Shown: piece after piece, positions 37,345 through 47,900 of the stretch
Position numbering within the stretch: the stretch's first letter is position 1
Layout: each line of letters opens with the position of its first letter
Source: Rhexocercosporidium sp. MPI-PUGE-AT-0058
Lineage: Eukaryota; Ascomycota; Leotiomycetes; Helotiales
NCBI GenBank assembly: GCA_020746875.1
Contig: JAGTJL010000008.1
Coordinates: forward strand, 434,001-498,000
Length of the DNA stretch: 64,000 bases
Reading direction: 5' to 3'
The notes under the pieces: generated by a model
Database searches by the model: none
Seen by the model: only the letters and a program-made list of their open reading frames with translations
Told to the model about the DNA's origin: nothing
Position numbers and translations under genes: made by a program

Positions 37345-38361
37345 TCAGGATCCTAAGAGGTCCGTCAGTTTGCAACTCACAAGAACGGTCAAGCGAGCCT
37401 TCATCGGCAGGCAACTACCTACATCGTCAAAAGCGGGAATGTAATTAGCAGGCTCATCCATCCATGTTTCCAGGTTGTGTCTCCTTTTACACCATGCACA
37501 TCGGACATTGCTATCTACAGGTGGTCTCTTCCCACAGGGACACCAGTACTATAGGAAACCGGTTAATACTGAGCAGCTACGTTGGAACGGTCGGTACACT
37601 TACAGCTAGCAACCCATGATTTAAAAGACACCTTCCACGGTCCATACCTGGATCTGACTGCCAATAGCCCCTGCTGAGCTGTGTGCGCTTCCGATGATAC
37701 AGGCCGTGGATCTTCTCTTCCTGAAGTTTGCACTTCAGACATATCCAGCGTGTGTACTGATCACAGTCACAATATTCTGAAAGTGATAAAGGAAGACTGG
37801 CCTCGACATTCACGTCGCATGCTGTGCAATAGCAGATCACGCTGGTACTATAAAACCAAGGGTTGATGTGGGGTCTTCGATAAGAGCGAGCATTGGTATC
37901 ACGAACACGGGGCACAAATCGGCATTCCTAAGAAGAAAGAGGGTTAGTGATTGTCAAAGACAGGAGCGTTCCATGGAAGAGGGGTAAGATCCAGGAAGAC
38001 TTGCCTCACAGACGTTGATTCCGCAGCTCAAGCAAGGCAGAGCATTCACAGCATCACACTTTCGATTCCAAACGCGCAATTCGATTTCTTCTTCATATTT
38101 CGGTTTGGGTTTGGCCGCATCCAGGGTGAAGTCTAGCCCGGAGTAGATGCCGTAGAACTCTTGACGCTGTGCTAAGCCACGTCCGTCGCATAGCGCTGTG
38201 AGCTTCAGGTGGTTGAAAACACGCGGTGATTGAAGAATCACGCTATAACAATCGGAGTTCGCCAGGGCAAGGTGGAATATGTCGAGAGTACTGAGATACT
38301 GGGCCGTGCCGGTCAAGATCGTGTACTGCGAGAGCACAGACAAAAGGTCCGCTATTATCAA
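37345..38361 (-). CDS. F-box-like protein with cysteine-rich C-terminal part, start not found
   Basis: Three exons can be chained on the minus strand: up to 38361-38005, 37927-37604 and 37548-37345 (stop TGA), about 294 codons. The first part (TAQYLSTLDIFHLALANSDC) resembles an F-box helix pair. Later parts carry paired cysteines: LPCLSCGINVCE-ECRFVPRV, ICYCTACDV, EYCDCDQYTRWICLKC and WCPCGKRP...CAWCKRRHN. This order occurs in a fungal family of F-box proteins with zinc-binding-like clusters, thought to select targets for SCF ubiquitin ligases. Intron 1 (37928-38004) uses a GC donor (GAG|GCAAGT); intron 2 (37549-37603) is GT-AG. The open frame begins without ATG, so an upstream exon is missing from my model or the gene has lost its start. 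It sits among gene fragments, so recent inactivation is possible. Confidence 0.55.
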
Positions 38362-38662
38362 CGATGCAGTTCAGGCACCTGCCAGATTTATGTACGGAGG
38401 TGCAGGCCCCAATTGTCTCACCGCCTGGTTCTGCCACTCTAAAATACGTGGGCAGAATGAAAACGGTGAGACAAAACTTTGGGCGTATAGTAGTCGTTAT
38501 TTTGCCCATTGGTATAAAAGGCAGTGACCAGGTACGGAGACACAAGGCAGCTGGATCCTCCAGGCCTATCGGCACTTATGAAACTCTCTGCATTGGTGTG
38601 ATATGATTTACTCTCTTAACCATTCAGAAATCACATTCCATAAATAATCTCAATTGCCTGAC

Positions 38663-38892
38663 TGGTAACAATAGCCACCACATTTCACAGCACCAACAAT
38701 GGCGAAGCAAGAAGGAGAGGGCTTGTTGTGGACCCTTTTGAGCGCCTTTCAAGTGCAAATCTCGGGATGAGCCACTATAGGGACATTTCTCCCGTTCGGG
38801 ACGAGACGGCCCAGTCTCACCTCTTTCGGATCATGGACTTCTGGAACACAGAGATGTGGGATGACACTTCTGCAAACGCTATTAGCAAGTAA
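38663..38892 (+). pseudogene. Open coding-like fragment, family unknown
   Basis: A frame open from about 38663 to the TAA at 38890-38892 has protein-like composition (for example RGLVVDPFERLSSANLGMSH and HLFRIMDFWNTEMWDD) but no in-frame ATG near its start. The stop lies at a possible GTAATC donor, and another coherent frame follows near 38935. I do not recognise the family. It may be an exon of a decayed gene facing the F-box-like gene. Confidence 0.25.
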
Positions 38893-39164
38893 TCCTAAAT
38901 TTACTTTAATGTGCGGTAAGGCTTTACGAAGACAAAATGCATGCAGAGGCAGCCGTGGATCTCATAGAAAGCAGCCATACTCGGGCAATCTTGAGCCTCG
39001 GAATCCAGGATGTCCTTTGCCAGGTTGGCTGATATGTAGAAAGCACGAAATCTGATATTGCGCACGGTGCTGACCCCAGTTGTTCCAGACCCCCGGATTC
39101 CTCACACTCGGCTCATCATCCTACAATTTGCTCTTGTGAGACCATGTCGCGTGAGGATTTCTTT

Positions 39165-39458
39165 TCATTTCGGATCGTGTTGGAGCTTCTGTTCGAGCTC
39201 GTGAGCTCTTTTTGGAGCTCTGGATTGTTGGAATGGCCATATTGGTGGGCCGGGATAGACTACGCGGAAGGGTTCTTTGCCGGCGTGGAAATCTTCGATG
39301 GTGTAGGTACGAGTGGTGGGGTTGAAGTTTGTGCAGAGGGTTGGGTTGAAGGGGCGGGTAGTTGCTGGTGCTATTGTAGTTAAGGTGAATGATGGGGAGT
39401 TTTGATTGAGAGGGTGACTGAAGAGTTCAAGAGGAGAAAGGAATAGTTTTTGGGGATT
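39165..39458 (-). pseudogene. Open coding-like fragment, family unknown
   Basis: The minus strand is open for 97 codons before TGA at 39167-39165 and reads like real protein (NPTLCTNFNPTTRTYTIEDF, then KEPFRVVYPGPPIWPF, then a charged helical tail rich in Glu, Lys and Gln). No ATG occurs in the frame. I cannot name the family. It is either a last exon whose upstream exons I could not find, or a remnant. Confidence 0.3.
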
Positions 39459-40484
39459 TCAGATCCCTTAAGCGAATGATGATTTCGAATTGGACTGACT
39501 AGATCCGGTAGTGCGTGGACTCAACGCTAATTAGTACTTATAAGTTAGCGAAACTTGTGTGAGTCAGTCCTCTAGCATAATGAAAGCTATCTCCCCAGCG
39601 TCTCTTCTGGTTTTGGCCTTTCTACCATTTTGTTATCCCTCTGTGAAATTCGATCTTAGCAGCGGATTTTTTACCTGCTCGCTTCGGGTTCTTTTCGAGG
39701 AAGCGCGATTTTCAGATTTTTCGTCAAAGTCTTGGGATCTATCTGAGCATGGCTTGGAGATTACTATTTTCGATGTCTCAGGAAGATTGCGCCTAAAGGT
39801 ATTGAGTCCATGTTCTAGTGACTTTGTCTACTCATCGGTAAGCTAAGCGAGAAAAAGGATGCAGGAGATGCCGGGACTCTATCGGAAGCTTATAGTTCAA
39901 CACGCTTTCACGAGTAAGTAGCCCTTGCCACAGAGATATCCGATAGAAAAATCCGATAGACTGGTGGTTATGACGATGTTCACGTGAGACTAGGTGGTCT
40001 AAATTGGTGGCTTGGCATTCAAGTCCCAAATCGCGACACGACATTCCACCCAATTTTCTCTCTCGTTTCAACAACGATCAATGAGCGATGTATTAATATC
40101 TGCTCGCTATTGCCAGCTATACCTATTTCTTAATATCTTAAATTTTCAGTCGTCTTCATCTGTATCATACCCCCCTCGTCGCGTCCTGGGGTCCCCCGCT
40201 GCACCTGAGTTTGGGCTCAGTCGTTCCACGACATCCTGCAGCATGCAGTGCACATGCAGGATATGTGACACCCAAGCGAGGACGGTAGCAGAAATTCATG
40301 CAGGTTCGTATATCGAGATGCGGAAAAATGCTCAAATCAAGAAAGATGTCCGAATATGTACCACTCGATGACGGCCAGTCCACCTTGGAGCCAATTGCAC
40401 AATTCATATACCTTTCAGCCTCTCCCCGCGATGCAGGAGAGCGTATCTCGCAAAGAAGGCAACATCTGATCTAATATTTTCAGG
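39459..40484. other. Interval upstream of the P450
   Basis: A plus-strand frame from the ATG at 39580 (88 codons) begins with a signal-peptide-like stretch (MKAISPASLLVLAFLPF) but lacks a cysteine pattern or any known domain; too weak to call a gene. The rest is presumed promoter of the P450. Confidence 0.35.
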
Positions 40485-42151
40485 ATGCTGAGGCTCAGTT
40501 CCATCCTTGACAGTTTTCATGTGGACTGGAAACTGGTCTTCGTTCTTTCAGTCACCGTACTTTGCATGGTTTCGGGTGTGAAGCGGATCTCCTCTTATCG
40601 TCGATTGCGGGCATTCAATGGACCAAGGTGGGCATCATTGAGTCAAACATGGCTTGCTTACAAGACAATCTCTGGTGATCTATACTTGACAATGCTGGAC
40701 ATGAGCACGAAGTATGGTTCTTTAGTTAGGATCGGCCCAAACATGCTTCTAACAGATGACCCGATCCTATTGCGTCGAATCAGTGCTGCTAGGTCAACAT
40801 ACACGAGAGGTGCTTGGTACGATGGCACCAAGTTAGACAACACTCACAATACCATATCCGAAAAAGATGAGCAGAAACACACTGAAACGAGGGCCAAGGT
40901 CGCCAATGGAGTATGTGGATGGTCCCTGCATCGATAATTGATCTGACAGAATTCAAGTACGGAGGGAAAGACAATCCCAATCTGGAATCTTCAGTCGATA
41001 ATCGCGTCATGGATCTGGTACATCTCATCGAAGCGAATTATCTCTCAGCGAACGGAAATTACAAAGTGATGGACTGGGCTCACGTTGCTCAGTATTTCAC
41101 GATGGATGTACTTACCGATGTGGCATTCTCTCAACCATTTGGCTACCTCAAACAGAATTCTGACCTTCACGATTACATCAAGACCGTTCGAGCGTATATT
41201 CCAGTTCTGGAGTTGCAGACAAACATCCCCTTTGTCAATACAATACTGAGCAGCACAATCGTACGGAAGCTCATGGCACCGACAGCTAAAGATCGCATTG
41301 GAATGGGCAAGATCATGGGCATTGCCAAGGAAATAGTTGGAGAGAGGTTTGGCCCCGATGCGAAAGTCCAAAACGACATGCTGGGGAGTTTTGTGCGGCA
41401 TGGCCTTACCCTCGCGGAAACAGAATCTGAAGCTCTCCTCCAAATGTACGAGATTGAGCTGGCACTCGGAGCATGCTAACCGCCTGACAGAATGGTTGGA
41501 ACAGACTCGACAGCAACAGAAGTGCGATGCATATTTTATTACATCGTGACGAACCACCGAGTCTACTCCAGACTGCAGAAGGAACTCGACGAAGCTAACC
41601 TCCACCGACCGGTCATACGCGATTCTGAGTCTCGAAATCTGCGATATCTCCAGGCTTGCGTTCAGGAAGGGCTGCGGGTTTGGCCTCCTGTTGCAAGTTT
41701 GATCTACAAGGCCACACCGCCCGAAGGGGACACACAAAACGGACAATTCATACCCGGAGGGACCAATATCGCATACTCAGCCTGGGCAGTACATAGGAGT
41801 AAGGCAATGTACGGAGCCGATGCGGATATGTTCAGACCTGAACGTTGGTTAGAGGCTGAAGGGGAGAAGCTCCAAGCTATGAACAGGTCCGCCGAGCTTG
41901 TATTTGGGACAGGGAAGTACGGATGCTTAGGGAAGACAATCGCATTTTTGGAGCTGAACAAAGTGTTTGCTGAGGTTTGGGTTCTTCGGTTATCCTAGGG
42001 CAATTGCTGACTTTTATGGCAGATGTTCCTTCGTTTCGATTTTTCAGTCGTTGATCCGCAGAAGGGCTTCACGAGCAGGTGTAACGGTTTCTTCATGCAG
42101 TCTGATATGAATGTCATTGTAGTCCCACGGGAAGGCAGAAAGACTCCCTGA
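40485..42151 (+). CDS. Cytochrome P450, pisatin-demethylase-like
   Basis: Four exons: 40485-40910, 40958-41445, 41491-41974 and 42023-42151, giving 508 residues, normal for a microsomal fungal P450. Introns are 45-48 nt with GT-AG ends, and each join restores a family motif. An N-terminal membrane anchor (WKLVFVLSVTVLCMVSGV) places it on the ER. The I-helix segment is IMVGTDSTATEV, ExxR is QEGLRVWP (near 364), the PERF-type motif is FRPERW, and the haem loop is FGTGKYGCLG with the ligand Cys near 450. The mid-region (RSTYTRGAWYDG, KVANGYGGKDNPNLES) matches the pisatin-demethylase-like group. It should oxidise a hydrophobic substrate using electrons from an NADPH-P450 reductase. Its neighbours are a methyltransferase relic and gene debris, so its pathway is unclear: secondary metabolism or detoxification. 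Confidence 0.9.
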
Positions 42152-42301
42152 GGATGGTCTCTAGGAGGCACTTTTTCGCTACCTTTCAAATTCTACGTCC
42201 ACGGCTCATGACCACTTTGCTTTTTCTGTCAGCTTCTCATACGTCTAAAGGCTTTTGCCCGAAGATTGCAAACCTATTAAATGGGAGTTGGAATCGTGAC
42301 A

Positions 42302-42770
42302 TTAAGGCGCGTGAAAAAGATACTTACAGTGGATAACCATGAATGCTTTTAGTATTCCCTCTTTCTTCACTTGCGCGAGAAATAATTCTAGCTCAATCCG
42401 ATCCCATCCCAAAAGTCTCGTAAAGACCGCCAGTGACACTCCCCACATATCCTTTCGCCTACTCGTCATAACGAACGCTCCGGCATCTTTCAGTTTTGGA
42501 TCGACACTCCAAGGACTCACCGGCAACTCCAAGTCCACGCTTTGCACGTTCGCGAACCCCGTTTTCTCCATCTCATCTTTCAACTTTTCAGACGAGCAGC
42601 GCATATCGCAGCCACAATTAAGCATTCCTCATGGAAAGCGTCGTGCCATGGAATAATGCCGCTTTCAGGTGGGAAGGAGTTGTGGTTATTTTGGGGAGCG
42701 AAGTCGACCTCTTGGGCTTCGACCCATCCTCCAGCATGGATAGCGGAAGCTTTCTAAAAGATATTTTGGC
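42302..42770 (-). pseudogene. LaeA-like methyltransferase C-terminal relic
   Basis: Two minus-strand frames together match the C-terminal half of LaeA-like SAM-dependent methyltransferases. From about 42765 downward one frame reads HAGGWVEAQEVDF, then ESGIIPWHDAFHEECLIVAA and ends at a stop. Near 42600 the similarity continues in another frame with EKTGFANVQSVDLELPVSPW and LAVFTRLLGWDRIELELFLA. A frameshift separates them and no SAM-binding N-terminal half (the GxGxG region) is found upstream. The gene is therefore truncated and broken. It lies tail to tail with the P450, only about 150 bp apart, which suggests they once belonged to one cluster. Confidence 0.6.
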
Positions 42771-43676
42771 GAGGATTAGATTGTGTTCCTAGAGCAGAGT
42801 CGGCGCTGACCCAGATCGAGAGCCTTTTTGAATGTCCGAGGTCGGCATCGGCATTTCGGAACTTGGTCATGTTTACTGCTGCTGTCATCTTCTTCATCAT
42901 CACCAAACACTGAGTCTGCGGTTTCCACCTTTCAGTCACTTCAGTACAAGTACATCTATGTTATTATTTCTCATAGGCTTCCGCGCGGTTTCTAAATCTC
43001 CCTGAGGTGCTGTAATTGACAGTAAAGCATGAAGGTAACGGTATTGTTACAAGTCGCTTGGCACAGAATGGAGCACTCGAGGGAGAATTCGAATCTTGAT
43101 AGATGACCCTGAATATTTGCCAAGTCGATAACGGCAAGGCGCACGGTATTGCTCTTTCTTCGATCTAACACTCGCCATTTGGAGCATGTGTGTGGAGCTT
43201 CTCCCGCAAGTGACCTGGGTTCGGAGTCGGAGGCGTCCAATTATCTACAAAGTCGCAATTTTTAAATGCTGCATTGCAATGCATACGTATCGAGAACCTC
43301 GTGAATACCTCTCTTCTATCCTAGTGGGCAGACTGTGCAGGACATTTGCAAGCCACTCGCGCAAGCCTCAAGCAATGAAGAACACGCATCTGTGGACTTG
43401 ATTATGCCCGATCTGTGGTCATATGAGAGAAACTTGGTGCGCCTGCGAGGACGCCCGCCCCCCTGGATGCCTCGCATGAATGATTCGTTGTCCTAGCGAG
43501 GCAGATCGTCCAGGCATGACCTGTGGTGGCTGAGGTGCCAGTGGTCGCCTCATCACCTCGCTAGTAGGCTCCCCAGAGCCTCGTGCAATTTGAAAATTTC
43601 TGATGCCCTTCTAAAATCGAGTTCTTGGTCTTGAATCTTTAATCTACAAACCTGTTGTGTTTGCAGCGACAACGAC
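42771..43676. other. Intergenic interval
   Basis: No gene recognised. The 61-codon minus-strand frame at 42754-42939 lies where the missing methyltransferase half would be but shows no SAM motif. Confidence 0.45.
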
Positions 43677-46600
43677 ATGGCAGAAGCACTAGGTGTTGCC
43701 GCAAGCGTCTCGGGCCTGATCACGATCGCGGATATCGTAGTGAGAAGGGGGTACGCATTCATCAAAGAAGTGAGAGAAGCTGAAGAGAGCGTCAGAAAAT
43801 TGTTTCTGGAAGTCAACCTACTCTTTGGGATACTTCACAGTCTCCACTTTGTCGTGCAGCAGCTCGAGGAAGATGCGTCCAGCCTCGATCCGACGATGCA
43901 GATACATTGGATTGAACCTTGCTATAAAACCTTGTTGAAGGTTCAAGAACTTTTGAACAAAGCAGTAGCCGGCAATTCTATGACAAACACGGAGAAAATG
44001 AAGTGGCCGCTGAGAAAATCGGCGACGAAAGAGCTGCTGGCGGAGATCGAACGGCACAAATTGACCGTCACACTGGCGTTGAGTGCGAGAGAGATGTGGG
44101 TAGTCACTGCATCAAAAGTACATCAGAACTGATATCTTGTCAGGTCTGCACTGTGCCAAATTCGCGATGGAGTGTACACTATAAAAGCAGCTTTGGACTC
44201 GGATCAAGCTGAGCGAAAGAAAATCTTCATAGGTTTGTAGACCTGCCATTGTCAATCGCAGCTTCAGCAGAGACTAACGGCTACGATCTGAAGATAACAA
44301 AAGGCATGAAATGCTGCGGCTTTTAGGATCGATCAATGCAAGAAACTGGCAGGACTCGAACATACGACTGAGGCAGCTTGGAACGGGGATTTGGTTTACA
44401 GAGGGCTCAGACTTTGTGGAATGGCTGTCACAAAAGCGATCGAAGTTGTGGATCAACGGAATACGTGAGGTCTGACCTTAAAAACAGTTGCTGTCTACTA
44501 ACCGTGTCCTAGCTGGTGCAGGGAAAACAATATTGATGTAAGTATTAACTGAAATTCAAGCGACAGCATAGCTGAAGAAGCCGATAGGTCTTCGACGATT
44601 CAAAAAATCGAGTCAGGACTTCAGGAAACGGAAGGTAAAAATGCCATGTACTTTATCTTGAGCGCATGAGCTGACTTTGAAGCAGCTCTCGCATTCTTCT
44701 ACTGCGATTATAAAGACAACTCGACACAAAACGCATCGGCAATATTAGGTTCTCTAGCAAAACAACTGATCATGCGCCATGAGGATTGCTTCGACGACTT
44801 GAAGGCCTTTTACGATGACCATATCTGCCCCGATCAATCTATACGGACCCCCTCACCCCAAGATCTGTGCCAGCTCATTGTCAAGGTCTCAGCCCACTTT
44901 GACACGGTGATGATCGTGGTTGATGGGCTTGACGAGATCCTACATGGACGCGCCGAGGTTTCGAAACTCCTAGCGGCATTGAATGGTGCCTCGGAATTTA
45001 TCAAGACTATTCTTTCCAGTCGACCGGAAGTCGATATCGGCCATGTTCTTACCGACTATCATACAATTTCTATTGCTGCCCAGAGCTCTGACATACGACT
45101 TTACATTGCTTCTGAGATCGAACAAAGGATACATGATGGGCGTCTCGAAATCAACGAGCCGAACCTGAAAGAACACATCATGACAACACTGGCTCAACGG
45201 TGTGATGGCATGTATGCCACCTTTCGATTATCTGTGCTCTGCCATATTCTGACATATTCTAGGTTTCGATGGGTTGCTTGCCAAATGGACTACTTGTGCG
45301 AATGCTCCACTGACAAAGACCGGAGGGAAGCTCTTATGAAGCTTCCACCCGACTTGCCCAGTTCGTATGAGCGGATCCTGGAGCGGGTCAATCGGAGCAC
45401 ACCGGAAAACCAGAGGCTGGTCAAGAGCACACTACACTGGATTGTCTATGCTCGAGAGCCTCTAGATACCCAACAATTACTTCAAGCCCTTGCTGTACGT
45501 GAAGGCGACACCGCCTTCGACTCTAATGGAATGACTACCGTGAAACAACTGCGACATTGGTGCAGTAGTCTCGTACGAAAGAATCACGTATTAGATCGTC
45601 TCGAGCTCGCTCATTTCACAGTGGAGGAGTTCTTACTTGGCATTGATCCCCTCGGCTCCCCAGCTTTTCTACAATATCGCTTATCTGGCGACCATTCGAT
45701 CCTGGCGATGGCCTGTATTGGGTTACTGCGATGCGAGATGTTCGATCGTCATAGGGTTTTGAGCTTCCGCTCAAAGGAGGGATATTTCATGGTGGGCTAC
45801 GACCGTGACATGAGCATAGTGAACGATCAATTTTTAGCAAAGTATCCGTTCTTTGCATACGTCGCAACTAAATGGTTCCACCATGTTCACCAATGTGGCG
45901 ACCGTCACGTCAACGAATCTGTGCTACAACTATTCAAATCTCAACAAGATACAGTCTTTAAGAGAATGACGGCAGCATGGGATTATTGCTCTTCCAGAGA
46001 CCCAGGCAGATATTTAGAAAGGGATAAGATCACGGGATACGAAAATGAACCTTCACCTCTGCACTGGGCAGCCTGCTTTGCCCTCGACAGAGTATGTACA
46101 GACCTTCTTAAAAGAGGAGCCGAAGTCGACAAGCAAAGCGCTTTTGGAACACCGCTTATATGTTCCATCTTAACAATTTCCGCAGAGAAGCCGTGGAAGG
46201 ATATGCTGGGGACGGACTTTGATCATGCTACACAGGAAATGGCAACGTGGCACGCAAGGGCCCGAGACGCCACTGTAAAAGCAATTCTTGATGCAGGTGC
46301 ATGTATAAATACGTCAACAAGGGACGGAAGCTTGAGCGCACTCGATCTTGCGGTTCAATTCGATTCTGTTATCAAAAACTCTTTATTCATGGCCACACTG
46401 AGAATTCTGAGAGCTGGTGCTCTGGTCTCGGGAGAAGTCATTCGGATCCTGACTTTTTACTGGCACAACATGGTCTCACCGAACTTCGAACAATCCTGGT
46501 TTTTGAAGTACAGTGAGGTTTTTCAAGCGACCATTGAAGCAGCGGTGCATTCTGACTGGCATTCCTGGGAGGCGACTAACCTTGCTTGCTTTTTCGGCGT

Positions 46601-47900
46601 TGTCTTCTCTTCCTCCATGATTCCTACAGAGGATCATGTTAATCGTCTTAGTATGGCGTTCGAGAAAGACTTCTCAGAAGCCACGGCCTTAGACCTCAAA
46701 TCTCTCCTTCATGACAAAGATAAAGCGCCCTACATGCAAGTCGCTAGCAGTGTGTTGAAAGCATTCGAATGTTCATGCGAGACATCGGAGGCATTCAACC
46801 ATAAAATTTGGCAGGTTTTGTCAGAATTGTTGAACTTGGGCTCGGGTATTCTTCCAAAATTTGTCCTGATATTATCATTGTGCCCTAGATTGGACGTCAA
46901 TAAGCAGGACGAGAAGACTGGCAGAACGTTTTTGCATAGGGTTCTACAATACGACTGCTTCCGTGAGGAAGATGTGGTCTCTGCCGTTGAAATTTTGATA
47001 AAAAGCAAAGCCTCTATCTTCACAGAAATTTGCACTGGAGTATCTCCAGTGGATCTTGCCTATGAGGACTGGGATCTAGATATCAACAAGCTGCTATGGC
47101 GTTCCACGGATCCCACAAACTTGGGTGGAGCTAGCCTCGAACTGCTCCACCGCACGCTGTACAAAGCTGTCTCAAGATTAGACGTTAAAATGGTCAATTT
47201 TCTGGTCCAAGAGGTAATCGCTGGCCAACAATATGCCGGCTTGTCCTTTTTCGCCTTTGTTCTTCGTCAAGACGATATCAAAAGCCTTGATCTCATCCTT
47301 GCCGAATACTTCAAGGTGCCTACAGCATTGGATATTATCCGTTCGTCTCTTTACCTCGCGATATACTCGGAGATCTCGATTGAAGTCTTCAGATCATTGC
47401 TTGCTTCTAGAAATATCGGATATATGCAGGATAAGCATGGCAATACTCCGATTCACTATCTTACATGCTTGCATGACGATTTGGCTATGGCCAAGTTGCA
47501 ACTTTTGATCGAATCAGGGCTTCCTTTCGATAATTTGAACAAGGAAATTTTAACACCTCTTGGAAGGGCTGTGCGATGTAAGAACTTGCGAGCTACCAGA
47601 ATTCTGTTGGATGCTGGTGCAGATGTCGACATCCCTTTGGCTCGCGGCCTGACAGTATTACAACTAGCGAATTCCCTTAGGAATATTGAGGCTGCGAATA
47701 TGATTTCAGAGAAGATTGCATATCGCGACTTGAGAGATGATCACCCCAAGGATCCTGAGCAGCTTGCTCTTGCATCAACCAGTGACAAAATTGGTTCCCC
47801 TCTTCAGAGGATGGAATATAGCCAAGGCCCCGCGGAAGTTTTTGAAAACAATTTGGAGCGTCTAAAAAGCTCATCCGAACCCCCGAGAATCTCATGGTAA
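43677..47900 (+). CDS. NACHT-ankyrin STAND protein with fungal Helo-like N-terminal domain
   Basis: Seven exons: 43677-44095, 44144-44232, 44294-44464, 44513-44537, 44588-44634, 44686-45211 and 45263-47900, giving about 1304 residues. All introns are 48-61 nt with GT-AG ends. Residues 1-165 (MAEALGVAASVSGLITIADI onward) resemble the fungal N-terminal domain of STAND proteins. The NACHT NTPase follows: Walker A GIPGAGKTIL (near 225, rebuilt across two introns), Walker B MIVVDGLDE (near 328) and sensor ILSSRPE. A winged-helix/helical region (GMFRWVACQMDYL to LDTQQLLQALAV) precedes weak ankyrin repeats from about 690 to 1230 (SPLHWAACFALDRVC, GNTPIHYL, LTPLGRAVRCKNLRATRILL). Such NLR-like proteins oligomerise on ligand sensing and act in non-self recognition or programmed cell death. 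The stop TAA overlaps a good GTAAGC donor at 47897, so a longer form with further exons is possible. Confidence 0.85.
45212..45262 (+). other. In-frame intron in the NACHT region
   Basis: 51 nt, GTATGC donor and CTAG acceptor, no internal stop. Splicing restores DGMFRWVACQMDYL, the conserved NACHT-family segment; retention would insert 17 residues into it. Confidence 0.8.
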
